From positions 9,937,776-10,001,775 of the forward strand of contig NC_053127.1 in NCBI RefSeq assembly GCF_010015445.1: a stretch of DNA of 64,000 nt, in the 5' to 3' direction. Shown here piece by piece: positions 1 to 13,072 of the stretch (position 1 is its first letter; each line of letters starts with the position of its first letter). The notes beneath the pieces were generated by a model. The model was given only the letters and a program-made list of their open reading frames with translations, was not told where the DNA came from and ran no database searches. This DNA is from Perca fluviatilis. Its lineage: Eukaryota > Chordata > Actinopteri > Perciformes > Percidae. The position numbers and the translations under genes are program-made.

Positions 1-1012
1 TTGCCATTTTAAACTGCCAAAGACAAATCAGATCTATGTAACATCATGGGAAGTATGGTTGAAGGATGAAGCATATCCTATCAACTCATACTCGCTGCAT
101 GCTCCTTTGATCTGCTACATTTTATTGCACCATAGATCCCCAACTAATTTATCACAGACCATCATGTGACTATATTGTCTCATCATTGCGGTCCAAGCAT
201 ACCCTCACCATATTGTATGGAGTAGGCCGTATATGCTTGGGGAATTCTCTCAATCCGCTTACCAGAGGTCTGTACCAGTTAAGTTATCCTCAGCATGGAG
301 CATATGCTAGCTTTTTTTCTGTGATACTACAGTGTGAGAGGCACATCTGGCAGTGCAGTCATCTCAACAGTAATTTGCATTGCAATATGGTGTTCAAGGG
401 TTGGTTAGGAACGTGTCTTATTTTTATTTTCTCTGACATTCTCATTGTTATCTGGCCTCATTTTCATGTGTTTCCCAGTTTGGAAAATGTTAGGAAGTCA
501 GTCAAGTTGCCAGAATAAGGTATGAAAATGTTCTGTTTCTATCTGTTCTGTTGCTACACCAAGTGGCACTAAGTCTAGCTGAAAGTGTTTTGGCTTTTTG
601 AAGTAATGGTTCAAAGCTATATACTTTTTGCACTTAATGCCAGGAGGTGCCACATGGCAAAATGTCAATGATCTAATTAACTTTACTCAAAGTAGGGATA
701 TGGATATTCCCTCTTCAAAGAGCCATTGGGTTCTGAAGCCCCAACTATTTAACTGTCCTTTTTTAGGTCATTCTATCAGTCAGGTTTGAAGAGATATCAG
801 TGACCACCATCCCCTAATTTTTAAAGCCGAGTGCTCCGTTTTTGGGGTTGAATATCCCAAGTATTGCTGTGCTTCTCGGGGAAATATGCTCTCAGTGGAA
901 GCAAGTGAAGAGGCCGTTTGTGTGGGTGGTCAGATGAAATTATACTGTTGCCACGTGTGAGAGATGCCCTATTCCTGCCTCCCTTATTTGGAGGGTGTCA
1001 CAGTCAAGCTCT

Positions 1013-1220
1013 TTAACCCTCATTCTACCAATATATTAAACATACAAGGACCACTGACTAATGTCCCTGGGGACCCCAAGAATAAACCACTATATGGTAA
1101 CAAATTGATTGACAAAGTCATGACAACTTGGAATGATAGAATAATACACTTGAGAAATATGACAAAACCTCTGTATACCTCTGGGGTCTGCGGTTACCCC
1201 AGTCGAAAGGATAGCTCACA
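1013..1220 (+). mobile_element. internally deleted TTAA-type MITE (same family as 18886-19539)
   Basis: It starts tttaaccctcattctacca and ends near ccagtcgaaaggatagctc. Both ends and the internal phrases ggaccccaagaataaac and gtatacctctgggg match the longer copy at 18886-19539. About 450 bp of the middle is missing. The 3' TTAA is mutated. Confidence 0.7.
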
Positions 1221-3339
1221 CAAATAATGCTTATTCCACATCCCAGTTGTCACTGTTAGCTGCTCAGCTGCAGATGACTCACTGCTAACCTTTTCGCTAT
1301 AATCACTGCTTTGTAGCTGAATGTCATAAGCTTAATTTGAACATAGGGGAGGCCACTTACAGCATAAGCTGACAATAAGATTCAGTTTTGGAGCAGCTCC
1401 AACCCCCTTTCCTGAGGATACAAAGTCTCAGGTACAGTGTGAACAAGGGTTGGGCCACTGGCTGAATAATTTATGTATCAATGGTGGACTGAGTCTGTAT
1501 ATGACGAAATGTCCCCACTGAATGTAAATGACTTAGAATCTTGTGAAACGTAACCATAGGCTATGGAAAATCCCAGATGCAGTGAGAGTTACTTTAGTCA
1601 CAGGAGTCTAAACAAAAAGAAAGATTTACATTGACTGTTAAAACCTAAACTTCTTAGACTGCATTGGTTTCAGCATTAAAGTTTGGTGCTTCCTTCTTGA
1701 ATGTACTTCCTTTCTTATAGTAGAGAAGCAAATGTAAAAATATGCTCAAATTGTGATTCATTTAGACTGTAAAAACAGCCCACATTCCCCAGAGCATTCC
1801 TAAATGTGTGCTGGTTTTGTCTGTTTTGATTTGCCTACCTTGGCTGTTTTCTACTGGGAATGCACCACATACTTTTACTTGTTCGGCAGTTTTTGTCCAG
1901 ATTGTGAGGACTTACTGTAATTTAAAATTTTAATGGCTCTTCTGAGGCATCCTGTTGGGCCCGTGGCCAGCGTTTAGGAAGACTTTTGTTGCATGCCATC
2001 AACCTTTCTCTCTTCAAGGTTCTTGTCGCTGTCTCCTAAGAAAATTGTCCAAAAAAGGCAAATACCAAAACATTTTTTTAAAAGGACCTTACTAATGCAT
2101 TGAACATTTATGTTTTGGTTCATCACTTCTTTATTAATACATACAAATGTAATTTGCAATAACGATTGCAGACCTGGGACATACACTGCCACTGCCACCT
2201 AGATGGGGCCAAAAGTTTGCTCCGACAAAAGCAGGAGGTCTGGATATTGCCTCAGCTGAATTTGTTAAAGCGGTTGGCTTTTTTCGGGGTGGCTTTGCAC
2301 TGCTCCCTCCCCCTGCAGTCTAGGGAATTGCTGCCACCTTCAAGTGCAGCAAAGCCACAGACGTAAGTGTGTTAAGCCCTGTGTGCTTTGCCGAGGGTGG
2401 AAATGAAGACAGGCTACCCCTATGAAGAATGATGGCTCCTTCAAGAGGCAGCTGTCCTATTTTAAGCAGGCGACGCTCGCCACAATGTGCTGTCTGACTC
2501 CGCTTTTCCCTCCTTCTTTTTGTTTTCTTCTGTTGTTCTTCTTTCTCTTTCCCTCTATCTCTACCTCTACCATGGCGAGGAAGGACCTTTGAGAATGGGC
2601 TAAATAAAAGTCTCCGGATGTACAGAGAGGAGATAATGTGTAGTCCCCCTGAAACATCTTCAAGGATGGAAATGTTATTGATGCATGTTAAGTCCTCTGA
2701 GGGTTTCACTCAAAGGACATTTGGGGCCTTTCATCCCTGACATGAAGGTGGAAGGGAACATTATTGGGTTCTGCAACATGACAGAGGTTTCTCCTTTCAG
2801 TTGGAAGCTTGAAAGGAAAGAGTCATCTTTCTCCACCCTTTGAGAGAGAAGCCTCATAATTGGCTGAAATAGCTGCTCTTTTCTTCGTACCTTCTTCTTG
2901 AGGTAATTGGTATTTATGAAGTATTTATGGTCCACATTTGCCAGTGTCAGTTCCACACGGAGTAGAATATATATATATTTTGGACAGAGAGACTGTTCCC
3001 CTACTTTTCCTTACCCTGGAAGGAAAGTGTTGCTTTTTGTTTTGCCCATTTTACACATTCTTAATTTCAGCAGTCGTGCATCGTTGCACTTACATAACAG
3101 TCTGAGCAGGACCAAGGGGGCTGTTATTGTTGTGTGGTATCACACCGGGCTGCCGTCCCATCTGTGATGGTGACTTGAGGGAAGTAGACACCACTCCTGT
3201 TAATAAATACATTTTTATAATGCAATTAAACCATATAAATAAAATAAATAAATTAGCTATTTCTTATGGATTAGTCCAACCAGGATTCCCCAGCCCAAGA
3301 CATGGTTGCTGCCCTTGTGTGAAGCTAGAAGTGTTTTTT

Positions 3340-3580
3340 TAGCCAGCTAGTGGTGTGGCTCTGGGGTTATATACTTTGTTCAAGATTGAAATATCTCAAC
3401 AACTATTTGATGGATTGCCAGGAAACATTTTTGGCCAACAGTGGAGGAATCTTTGGAGATCTCCGGACTATTTTCTTGAGCCACTATGACATTTTTAGTT
3501 TTAAGTCAAATGTATTATTAACTGTTCAGTATATTGCCATGGAATTTGGCACAGATATTCAAGCCTTTCCAGTTTCCTAA
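3340..3580. repeat. dispersed teleost repeat fragment
   Basis: The phrases atatctcaacaactatttg, gatggattgccaggaaac and ttgccatggaatttggcac are ones I recognise from an abundant fish repeat. Ends are not defined and the superfamily is not known to me. Confidence 0.45.
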
Positions 3581-4231
3581 AAGCTTTGTTTATCCGCCGA
3601 TGTTTCATTTAACTTCGCCAGCAGCTCAACTTTTTCACTTTTCCAGTGGAATATATCAAAATAGAAATTGATTGTGTAATCATTTGGTACAAACAATCTT
3701 GGTTCCCAGATGTCACCTGATGACTTTGATAATCTGAATTTGTATCTAGTGCCATCAGCAGCTTGAAATTTTTGGTTTAGAGTTAGTGTATATGTTTCCA
3801 CAACTTTGAGATACATTTCCATTTAACGTCATTGGTCAATTTGTACATTTACTTTACAGTAACCCTCCTAGATGTGGCTTCCTCTCCTAGAATAAAATCA
3901 TCCACTTGTCATACCAATGAAAAATACATTAATATGGATAGTTTCATAAGCTGGACAGCATGACAGCAAAGCCATGCACTCAATGCAACATGAGACTATC
4001 CCATCTTTGTCTGCGGTTGGTGGGAACAAAATTGTGTGTACTTTGTGAGCTGTGTGTTTCTCTTTGTTCTGGCATCCATACAGTTCAGGCTTATCTTCCT
4101 GCTTTCCTATCTTTTTTTTATGATTCTGTTTATCCTACTGTACAGCTATATCCACATTCTGAATGACTGAGCTAATTGTTCCTGCTCATGGATTCTCTGC
4201 AGATTCAATTATACGCCACTCTGGGCATCCT

Positions 4232-4425
4232 GAAAAAAAAAAAAAAATGAGGGTGGGAAAAGAGGGATGTGCGTTGAAAGTGTGGGAGAGTGAAAAATGA
4301 AAAGGTAAAAAGCGAAAAGGGGCTTGAAGGTTGTAGATAAGAGAGTGGGAAGTTGAGAGAGAGAGAGGAAAAAAAGGATGAGAGCTAAGAAGTAGAAGCA
4401 GGAGGGATAAATTAGAGAGGGGAGT
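4232..4425. repeat. polypurine-biased tract
   Basis: About 190 nt are strongly enriched for A and G on the + strand, starting with a run of A and including gagagagagaggaaaaaaag. The reading frames on the opposite strand (Phe/Leu/Ser-rich) are by-products of this bias. Confidence 0.7.
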
Positions 4426-5269
4426 AAGAGCATTCCCTTGAGTCATATATTTATGTAAGGGGAAAATCAGCTCACTGGAGTGTACACTGTAATGGCACCC
4501 CTCTGTATAATGATTGGCGCTGACCTCCCAAATAAGAGGATTAGTATGTGCCTGAGCTGGCCAGAAATAATGGACCTCACCTTAGCTTAGCTGCAGTTTG
4601 ACACAGCAGAAAATAGGTAGGGAAATAAGAATACCAAAGCAGCAGGAAGCTTGCCTGAACCTCATTCATCTGCATCACCATTGTTGTCAAATTGGACATG
4701 CATTCCTGCATATCTGCCGGGTTCATGAGCAGATGGCATAAACGTACTGGACCTATGTGGACTCATAACATACTGTAGTAGACATCATGGAAATAAGGTG
4801 CAGCCGACTGTAACATGTTGTGGTGATTTTTCTTTTCTTTTAGCCTATAACAAGCAGTGCAATGAGTTACTCTTTCCGTTATTTACATGCAAGGTTGTCT
4901 ACAGGAAATGAGTTCTCGTTATTGTAGCTTTCAGTCAGGCAGAGGGCAAGTCTTCTGCTTGGAAGAATATTGTGGCTCAGCAGTGAATGTTGTGGCTAAT
5001 GTCTTACTGCAGGGCACACTCTCCTTTTGTGTGCTTTGAACCAGCAGGATTAAAGCATCCATCTTGCTCTCCCGCTTCCCCTAATGGTATTAGGAAAAGG
5101 GTGGATAGGTTTCCGTATTCCGTTAAGGAATATCTGATATGGGGACAGGGTGATTCAATTAAGTCAAAAGCAAAGTGGGAGGGAATGAGTACTGGTGTAA
5201 TAGCCTCTGAGCTGCATAGCTCAAAGTGGGGCATTTCAATCTGTAAAAATCCTGCTTGCACTCCCCAAA

Positions 5270-5352
5270 AACAAAAAATAAACAAAAAAAAAAAAAAAAA
5301 AAAAAAATCATTAAACAAACAATAACACCAAACAAAAAAAAAAAAAAAAAAC
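5270..5352. repeat. A-rich low-complexity tract
   Basis: Two long A homopolymers are separated by an aaacaaac-type linker. No element body was identified on either side, so this may be a simple repeat or an old retroposon tail. Confidence 0.8.
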
Positions 5353-6385
5353 AACACTACCCCCCCAGTGTTGTGAGTAACAAAATAGACACACAACATC
5401 CGTCTTTCATGCAATGCATGCTGGGATTGGCTCCAGGCCCCTTGATATCTACAATTGGATAAGCAGATATACACAATAGACATATGGATGGACCATGGTT
5501 ACCAAGTTTGAACATTGAAAAGTATCTAGTAGCTTAGTAAATATTAAAGTAGCAAACCAACTTACTGCTAATGTTAATAATACCAGTCAATGTTGGAGTG
5601 GTGCTATAAAGTACATATGCTTTCCTGTCCTGAGTTAAAATAGCTATGTGAGGACAATTCAGCCTGAATTAAATCTTATATTCAACCTCATATTTTATTA
5701 GTTATGCTAGGAACACATAACCATTAAAAAATGATATTTGTACTTTGTGTTCTCAGAGAAAATATAACTAAAACATAAACTCATTCAATTTTAAATCACC
5801 CAATGTCCACTCTTAATTGCCTTTTTATATAAATAGTTACAGATTCATTTAAGAAAAAAGCCTCTGTCGGTGTTCCTGTCTTCCGCACAATGGAATGTTA
5901 TACTACAACTTCTCCTCATTTGTCCCTGTTATAATTGGTCTCATTAATAGCTTGTTGTAATTTGCCCTGTTGGAATATAGAATATGAATGCATGTTATGC
6001 TGTGCATGACTGTTGTCTTTTATTCTCTGCTAGCTGTAGAAAGCCCCATTCGGAGATAATAACGTTTACTTCACTTGAACTTTGGCTGGTTATCAAAACA
6101 ATGCCTCATAAATGCATCAAATAATAGCCTGCCTAATGGTGGCATATGGGAAATATGTGACGCTGTGAACATATTTTTTCACATTCACAGTTTGCAGGGT
6201 GTGAACAAGCTACATTTGAAGAACAGCCATTACTGGTATTTTGTTTTATTGGAATTATACAAAATGATAATGAGAGAGCAAAAGAATATTTTTTCGCTGA
6301 TTGGAAAGTGACAGTAGAATTTATGAACTCCACACTTCCTCTGAAAACAATGTTATGTTTGGGGCTACTTACGTCACAGTTATCT

Positions 6386-6768
6386 TAGTCTCGCTTTGCC
6401 AGACCATCATTACGCTGCGGAGTGGAGGAGGGTCTGGCTAGTCCACACAGCATTCCGGGATGGGAGATAAAACGTGCTCTGGTTTATTGGCATTTCTTTA
6501 AACCAATCACAATCGTCATAGGCAGCACTAAGCTCTGCATGGAGCCACTGTAAAAGAGTTGTGCAAGAGAAAACTCAGATTGGACAGATAGTCTAGCTAG
6601 CTGTCTCAATTTACCCTGCAGAGATCTGAGGAGCAGTTAACCATAGACCTCAAAAATCGACCAGAGTTTAAAATTCCAACACAAAGAAAGCGGAAGGAAA
6701 CGGACATCGACGAAATTGCCGGCGGCACCGGAGCAATCCCGGAAGTGGAACTTCAAGGATATAGACTA
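6386..6768 (+). mobile_element. TAGTCT-ended MITE, essentially full copy (383 bp)
   Basis: It begins tagtctcgctttgccagacc and ends tatagacta, giving short terminal inverted repeats (TAGTCT/AGACTA). ATCT flanks both sides and could be a short target duplication. The internal phrase ggtttattggcatttcttta recurs at 23815, 62487 and 63813. I recognise this as an abundant percomorph non-autonomous element. It has no coding capacity. Confidence 0.8.
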
Positions 6769-7322
6769 ATCTTAACACATGAACGTGAGCAGTTTAACAC
6801 CAGAAATTGGCTTTTCTCTAACTCACAGGTATCAGAGATCTTAACATTCTCCACACCAAAAGTCCTGACCTTCATAGTCTAACATTCATAACTGCCGAAA
6901 TTGCAATTGCTCTTTCCTACCTACGAGGTTACTTGTTTTACAGGCACGACCAGTTACCATTGAATGATGAGCTTAAACAAAAGAGTCTTAAATTAGATGG
7001 CTAGTATTTTGACCAAAAGAAAGTTTACCTGACATCTTCAGCTCTGTTACACTCGAATGCCTCCTAATATATTTCTAATGCATTATGCTTAAGGCTGTTA
7101 TATTGAGTGTGGGGGGGGCAGAAAACCCAAATCACTTTCTTGACCTCTTCCACTTCATATATTTGAGTGGTCAGGTTATCACATCGTGGTTTGGTGTCTT
7201 CACGCCACCAAGTCCCAATACTGTCTGGAGCCATTGGGTTTCTATTACCACAAATCCATTCTGCTCATTTAAAATGAATGGCTGTGGACCTTCCCTGACC
7301 CCAGAGATAAGCCTGACCAAGT

Positions 7323-7351
<29 letters not shown>
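7323..7351. repeat. T homopolymer
   Basis: A run of about 29 T. It creates the Phe/Lys runs of the local reading frames and is a likely site of sequencing length error. Confidence 0.9.
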
Positions 7352-7358
<7 letters not shown>

Positions 7359-7462
7359 CCTTGGTAATTGGATTTTCTGTCCTTATCAGATATATCATTG
7401 AGTAGAAGGTATGGTAATATTTGGGTGGTCACTGGATTTTTCTACTTAGATTTTCTTTAGAA

Positions 7463-7488
7463 TTATTATTATTATTATTATTATTATT
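7463..7488. repeat. (ATT)n microsatellite
   Basis: About eight repeats of attatt, followed by an AT-rich stretch. Confidence 0.85.
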
Positions 7489-9269
7489 TATTTTTTACAG
7501 TAGCTAATGCACACATCAAATCTATTAGTACACATTTGTGCAATTCCTATTTGGAGCAATTTTTTTATTGATCCAAATCCCATGGAAAGACCAAAACCAA
7601 CAACATATTAGTACCTCTCACAATACTTTCAAACTTCACTTTAGTCTGTGGCACTCCGCCCAAGCCTAATGGCTTCAACCGACTGTTAAAAAGAAAAATA
7701 CAGAATAGCATCCGCCTGATCCTTGAAATCAAATTGTAGGTAGGATAACTGACAAAGCAAGGGTCTACATAGCTTGAGGAAGCACGGGGAAGCCACAGTT
7801 ATAATTGTATCAAATTACTCTCATTGTGAATAACCTGTGCTTCATTATTTTCCCTTTTATGGCAGCTGCATGGGAATTTAGACAATAGAGGCTGTCATGT
7901 AATGAAGCTTATCCACATTTGAGCACCCGAATTTGTCCTGCATTTCCGGTGCTAAGTGTACACAATCTGCCAGATGGTACTGTAAACACACACTCTAGAA
8001 TGTAGAATTTCACTCATAAAAAGGACCCTCTATGCATAATGTTACACTGTTATGAGCTGAGCTGTATTACGTTTTGCTCATTTCTCTGGCTGTTCTTATC
8101 CACCATGAAATTGCAGGCCTATCAGTTCAAAGTCATGACGTGCACAAGGCAGTGTATTAAGCCACCACCCATGACTTGGTGAATGGTGAGAAGGCGTGAG
8201 GACTGGGGGTGTCCGGGACATCACCCTGGGCTCCTTTTTTTTCCTGTGTCACCCTGAGGACACAAGGAGGGAGGGTTCTCAGCCTTATCAGCAGGACAGC
8301 ACCCAGCGCTCTAATCACCGGGTTCCAGAGACAGCCGGAGGTAAAGGGAGAGTGGATGGATGAACAACATCCAAGGAGAGAAAAAAGGAGGAAGGAGAGA
8401 AGGGAAAAAAGGCAATGTTTATACCTTGTAGCTTATATCAAATGACAGCTGCTTTACAGTTCAGTGCATAACTGAGTAGAAATCCTTTTGGTGGGAAGAG
8501 ACTAGTGCAGATTGTGTCCCACGGCACATTGTTGGTGATGAAATATAGAGACTTTGCAGTTGCATCACAAGTCTCTTAGCAACCGCAGCAGGTGCCATCT
8601 TGAAAGCATCCTTGAGAAGAGGCTGCATGCAAAAAGACCTGAAAAGAAAGATGTCGGTCAGTTCATTGAAATGTCCCTTGCTGAAGTCCTACTCTCTGTG
8701 CGGACCTTGTCTCTTTAGCAACGTTAGCTGACTTCGTCCTTTGCTCATATTTTCCAGTTTAATTGAATCTCTAAAACCGCAGAAAGTCTCACAGAGGCCA
8801 AAAGACAGGAAAGTAGATTTGATAGAGTACTTTTCTAACTGTTCATGCGGGCATTCAAAGAAAGGTTTAAAACAAATCATATTTTTTCTAGTTCACCTTT
8901 TAAATTGTCAAGCATTCCAGGCAAAGCAGTTTGATACCCTGCTGGCAGCATGTTTTGTCAACTCTCCATGAGTTTGTAATACAATAATAAATAAATAATA
9001 ATAGATTCATATTTGATCAAAAAGCTTTAATGCAGCCAGAACCCAGGTATGGTTGTAAGCCCAGAGCTCATTGTGATAGAGCATATAGTGTTCCATTCTC
9101 CACACTTGATTTACTGCTGTGACTGGTTTAAAAGAAAGACAATAGGATTGGTGCTATTGATAATTAGTTTTTAATGTGCCACACTCATCATGTCCAATTT
9201 CATGCCCCTTAGGCAGCTGATCGCAGATTTAATCAACACATTATTGCTTGCTATACTTAAACTGACTAG

Positions 9270-9432
9270 AGGCTTCTCTGTGTGTGAGTGTGTGTGTTTG
9301 TGAGAGACAGTGTTAGCGTGGTGTTTGTGTAAGACAGTGTTAGTGTGTGTAGCCTGATAGTCCACTGTTGGTAATTTAGGCGTGTGTGTGTGTGTTTGTG
9401 TGAGACACTGTGTTAGCGTGTGTTTGTGTGAT
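9270..9432. repeat. compound TG-rich microsatellite
   Basis: Interrupted gtgtgtgt blocks alternate with gagacagtgttagcgtg-like units. A 38-bp non-repetitive core at 9353-9390 (cctgatagtccactgttggt and onward) recurs inside the TG tract at 36676. Confidence 0.8.
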
Positions 9433-9829
9433 CGAGGAGCGAGTGACAGAGGTTGTCAGCATGTGCATCCATCCCAGCAACGTCCTTTTTTGATAGACAT
9501 TGAATGTGTGTTCCGGGCCATTAACCAAGAGCTACGTTTGAAGATGACGCGCTTGCAAGCGTGTTGTCGTGCTGTGTCGAAGGAAGCCGTTGGTATTACT
9601 GTGTTTCTAGCGAAGAGGAGGGTCCATGCCTCCCTCACCTAATGAATACAGATGAAAGCAGGGCTGTTTTAGACCGCTCTTATTGCACATTATATTTGGC
9701 TGCACTAGTAGTGTGTATTACGCAATGAAATATCTTGTACTCTGTTTTTTTTTTTTGTCTATAAAAAGTGATTTTGGTCAGTTTGTTTGTCCTTTCATGT
9801 GTCTGTCTTTGGCCACCCTTCATCATATT

Positions 9830-10160
9830 TATGCCACGTAAGGAGGTTGGTTGGGGTGGTGGATGGGTCAAACAATACAGGAATTTCACCCAGGAGACCA
9901 GGGTTCGTGTCCCGTACTTATCCCACGTGTCACTGAACTGTACATTTTGTAACCCCACCCACGATCTTTTCCTTAACCTAACTGTCCCTTCTTGTGCCGC
10001 ATGTCAGTCAGTAAGTCCCGACCCAGAGGGTCAAATGTGACGTCAAGAGTCCCGACACTAAAGGAGACTTTCAACGTGAATAACCAATGCCAAAAGCACA
10101 GGACCAAGCGTTTGTATTTTACGCAATGGGAGAATGAGAATGTGTTGATAGGACATATAG
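9830..10160 (+). repeat. dispersed repeat with tRNA-like B box
   Basis: The phrase gaccagggttcgtgtcccgt resembles a Pol III B box. The following ggagactttcaacgtgaata and aagcacaggaccaagcg are phrases I remember from fish repeats. No A box or flanking duplication was identified, so the SINE assignment is weak. Confidence 0.4.
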
Positions 10161-11339
10161 TTTCAGCAGTAACCAACTATTAGCTCTTGTATCAAGAGCA
10201 GTGGCCTTTACTGTGTTTTTGCACAATTGGGTAATCATTTTCCCTTTTCTTTTTCTGCTAAATACTTTGGGCTAACCCCTGTTTGCTCACAGCATCTGAT
10301 TGCTTGTGATTCTTGCCTCATCTGACTTCCTTTCAGCAATGTTGCCATGCTTCCAGATGTCAGCATTTAACTTAACTCTGTGATGAGTACAATAGTATAG
10401 GAATGATGGTCAAAGATAAAAAATAAATAAAACCCAAGTTATAAATATGTTTTTTAAATTATGCTTTAGCTACCTGGTGGTGTAAAATAGGATTGTATTT
10501 ACTGTATGTTCAGGATGTGTAATATATAAATATTGTATTATTATTCCACAGCTTTCTTGCTTGTATTTTGCTTTTGATCGGTTTGAACAAATTCATCTTT
10601 TTTTGCTGACACTGATTATTTTTTAACTCGAATCACTTACATATTTGTTCTTGGCTGCTGCTGGTTTTGTGCATGACAAGAACTTCACAAGTTTGTCATG
10701 ACCACTGCTCACTACGAAGAGACTTTTATAAGTTGTCTGACGAGAGTGAGTATAGAGGAAGAGAAAGAGGCAGAAAATAGGTCCACTGGAGCCATGAAGA
10801 GTAGTGGCTGTGTTTATCTTGAACTACTTAGCTCCCTGGCTGTGAGTCAAACGTAGAGAGAGACATTGGGAGGTAGTGGAGGCCTTCATTAAATGCAGCT
10901 CAGGTCCTGGTGAAACCCTGGTAAATGTCCCTATCATCTCTGGAGTGGTCCAACGTCTAGCTCTCTTTCCAAATGACTCATGTTTAATGCATCTCGGCAG
11001 TCCTTGTCATTTAACCTCACCTCTGGAGGTTGTAGGTCGTGCTGGAATAGCGAAAGCTCCCACAAGACCCATAAGGGGCAAAGCGACCATGCAGTTATTC
11101 TTCACCCGCTCTCCATTTACTTAACATGGGGAGAGCTGCTCCATGTCTCGCCTATTGCTGTGCAATCTCCCCAAAGCAAACGGCCCTCACCCCATCACAC
11201 CGCATGAACCTGAACTCGAGGGTGGTCTGGCTTGACCGTGTGGTTCTCAGAAGCACTTTGTTACTCTGCTTCCCGTGTGCTATGGCTGTATGCTTAAGCA
11301 GGAGACAACTGATGCTATGCTGGGAGACTTTATGACAAA

Positions 11340-11894
11340 AGCTGTGTTCTACACCGTTCCCTATCATGGAAATGGTGCATTATATTGTATAGTGTGTTCA
11401 CCATTTTGTAGTGGTGTTCGAATTCTCCACGGTTAATTTCATTCACTATATAGCCCACTATAAAATACCCACAATGCACAGATAATATAATGATGTGCCC
11501 TACATTTTACTCCCGTATACCACAATGCAATGTGGTCGTGTTTTCCTGGATGAGAAGAAGAAGCAGAATCACCCGTTAAAACTGAAAAGGAAAAATGGAG
11601 CGGACTTTCATTTCTAAACAGTGGAAATGTAACATGCAAATATAGTATATACAACTTTTCATTATTCTCCTGAGTGCTCGGTTTGTTTCAGTGACGTATC
11701 ATATTTGTTCACATGATGCTGGGCGCGCCCGCCTCCGTCACAAAAATAACCTGCACATCTACTGATGCCACGATATTTTCAGTGAGTGTCCAAAATCTCA
11801 TTTGGGCGTTCCCTATATGGTTCAATATTTAATAAACACTGTATAGGGAATAGTGAGTGAGTGAGTGAATGAGGGAACGGTTTCAAAAACAGCT
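11340..11894. mobile_element. MITE with about 23-bp terminal inverted repeats, copy 1
   Basis: The left end agctgtgttctacaccgtt and the right end agggaacggtttcaaaaacagct form imperfect inverted repeats. The interior includes ccattttgtagtggtgttcg and tcactatatagcccactata. A second, shorter copy is at 32057-32486. There are no coding domains, and I could not see a target duplication. Confidence 0.75.
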
Positions 11895-12585
11895 TAAGTC
11901 TTCAGACTTTAGGTGAACACTGCAGTTTGTAGCTTTGGCAAACGCTTTTTAGGTGAGATTGAAGGCTACCAAACTCCATCAACCTTAATATTTTGTAAAA
12001 TAGGTATGTATATATGGTCATTAAACAACATTGAAAGTGAATGCAGTAGCTTGTAAATGTAAAGGTAATTTCTATTTCCGACATGGTCAGACAACACATC
12101 GTACAACCTCTGTTTGGAGCATACGGAGGCCTTTTAGCTTGCAGACATACATGTCCAAGCAAATGATCAGCAATTCAACAGGATACATCTTCATCACAAA
12201 CGGGGCTGTGTAACAGGATGTAAAAGACCTGGAATTCTACCCTTTGTTCACTTGATCGTCACGCTGCATTTTCCCTGCAATTTTGCCAGCTTACATGCAA
12301 AGACTGCCTCCCTTTTACTCCTCGTCTACCTCACTTACACACACCCACTCAATCTCTGCCTCTCGCTCTGGATAATGGTAATTAGAATATCCCCGTGATT
12401 GAAATTTGGCAAAACTTGAAGAGGAAATAGGTTTTCTAATCAAAAGCTGCCACGTAGCTGGAATCCTGATGCTTACTTGGCTGAAAAATGTTCTTCAACG
12501 ATGGGGGCCTAAATGGATGCCAGACTGTATACTGAGGGCCAGCGCTGCTATTTCCCTGCAATGTTGGATTTTTTACAAACGTCCC

Positions 12586-12864
12586 CAGGGTTTCCCCCCA
12601 AAAAGTTGGCCCGCTGGCAAGTGTCTTTTTATGAGGAGGGCCCGGCTGGGGCCAGTCCCAGACAGATGGCAGTATTAATGTAGAGCCCAATAGTTTCAGT
12701 GATACCAAATAATGGATGGAATCGCAAAATTATGATTTTAAAAAAGCTATAAGAGCTAACTGGAGATTTGAAAATATGACTATGACTTTCCAACAGATCC
12801 GCCCCACTGTAACTGTAGTTTAAAAAATGTCTTACAGGCTTGCAGTACAGTGGGGGAAACACTG
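12586..12864. mobile_element. hAT-like MITE with 6-bp target duplication
   Basis: The terminal inverted repeats are CAGGGTTTCCCCCC at the left and GTGGGGGAAACACTG at the right. The element is flanked by exact CGTCCC repeats at 12580-12585 and 12865-12870. At 279 bp it is non-autonomous. Confidence 0.8.
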
Positions 12865-12960
12865 CGTCCCAGTTGAGCCTGCCTTAGCCAGTTTTTGCTC
12901 ATTTATTTAAAAGTGTGTTTTGTTGTTATTTTTATGATGGGTTGGATAAAAGACATTGCT

Positions 12961-13072
12961 TAGCTTAGCATAAAGACTGGAAGCAAACAGAAACAGCTAG
13001 CATGGATCTGTCCAAAGGAAATCCACCTACAGTACAAGCACCTCTTAACCTCACTGTCTAACGGGATATTTT
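12961..13072 (+). repeat. dispersed teleost repeat fragment
   Basis: The phrases tagcttagcataaagactgg and aacagctagc, followed by ctgtccaaagg, match a very common fish repeat I recognise. The ends are incomplete. Confidence 0.5.

Noticed and set aside
2300..2960. Cluster of overlapping minus-strand frames (93 and 129 codons)
   Set aside because: Compositional (Lys/Arg-rich from a pyrimidine tract), mutually overlapping and without motifs.
5004..5483. 159-codon frame on the minus strand
   Set aside because: It is driven by poly-T/poly-Phe runs across the A-rich tract at 5270-5352. No domain or codon pattern.
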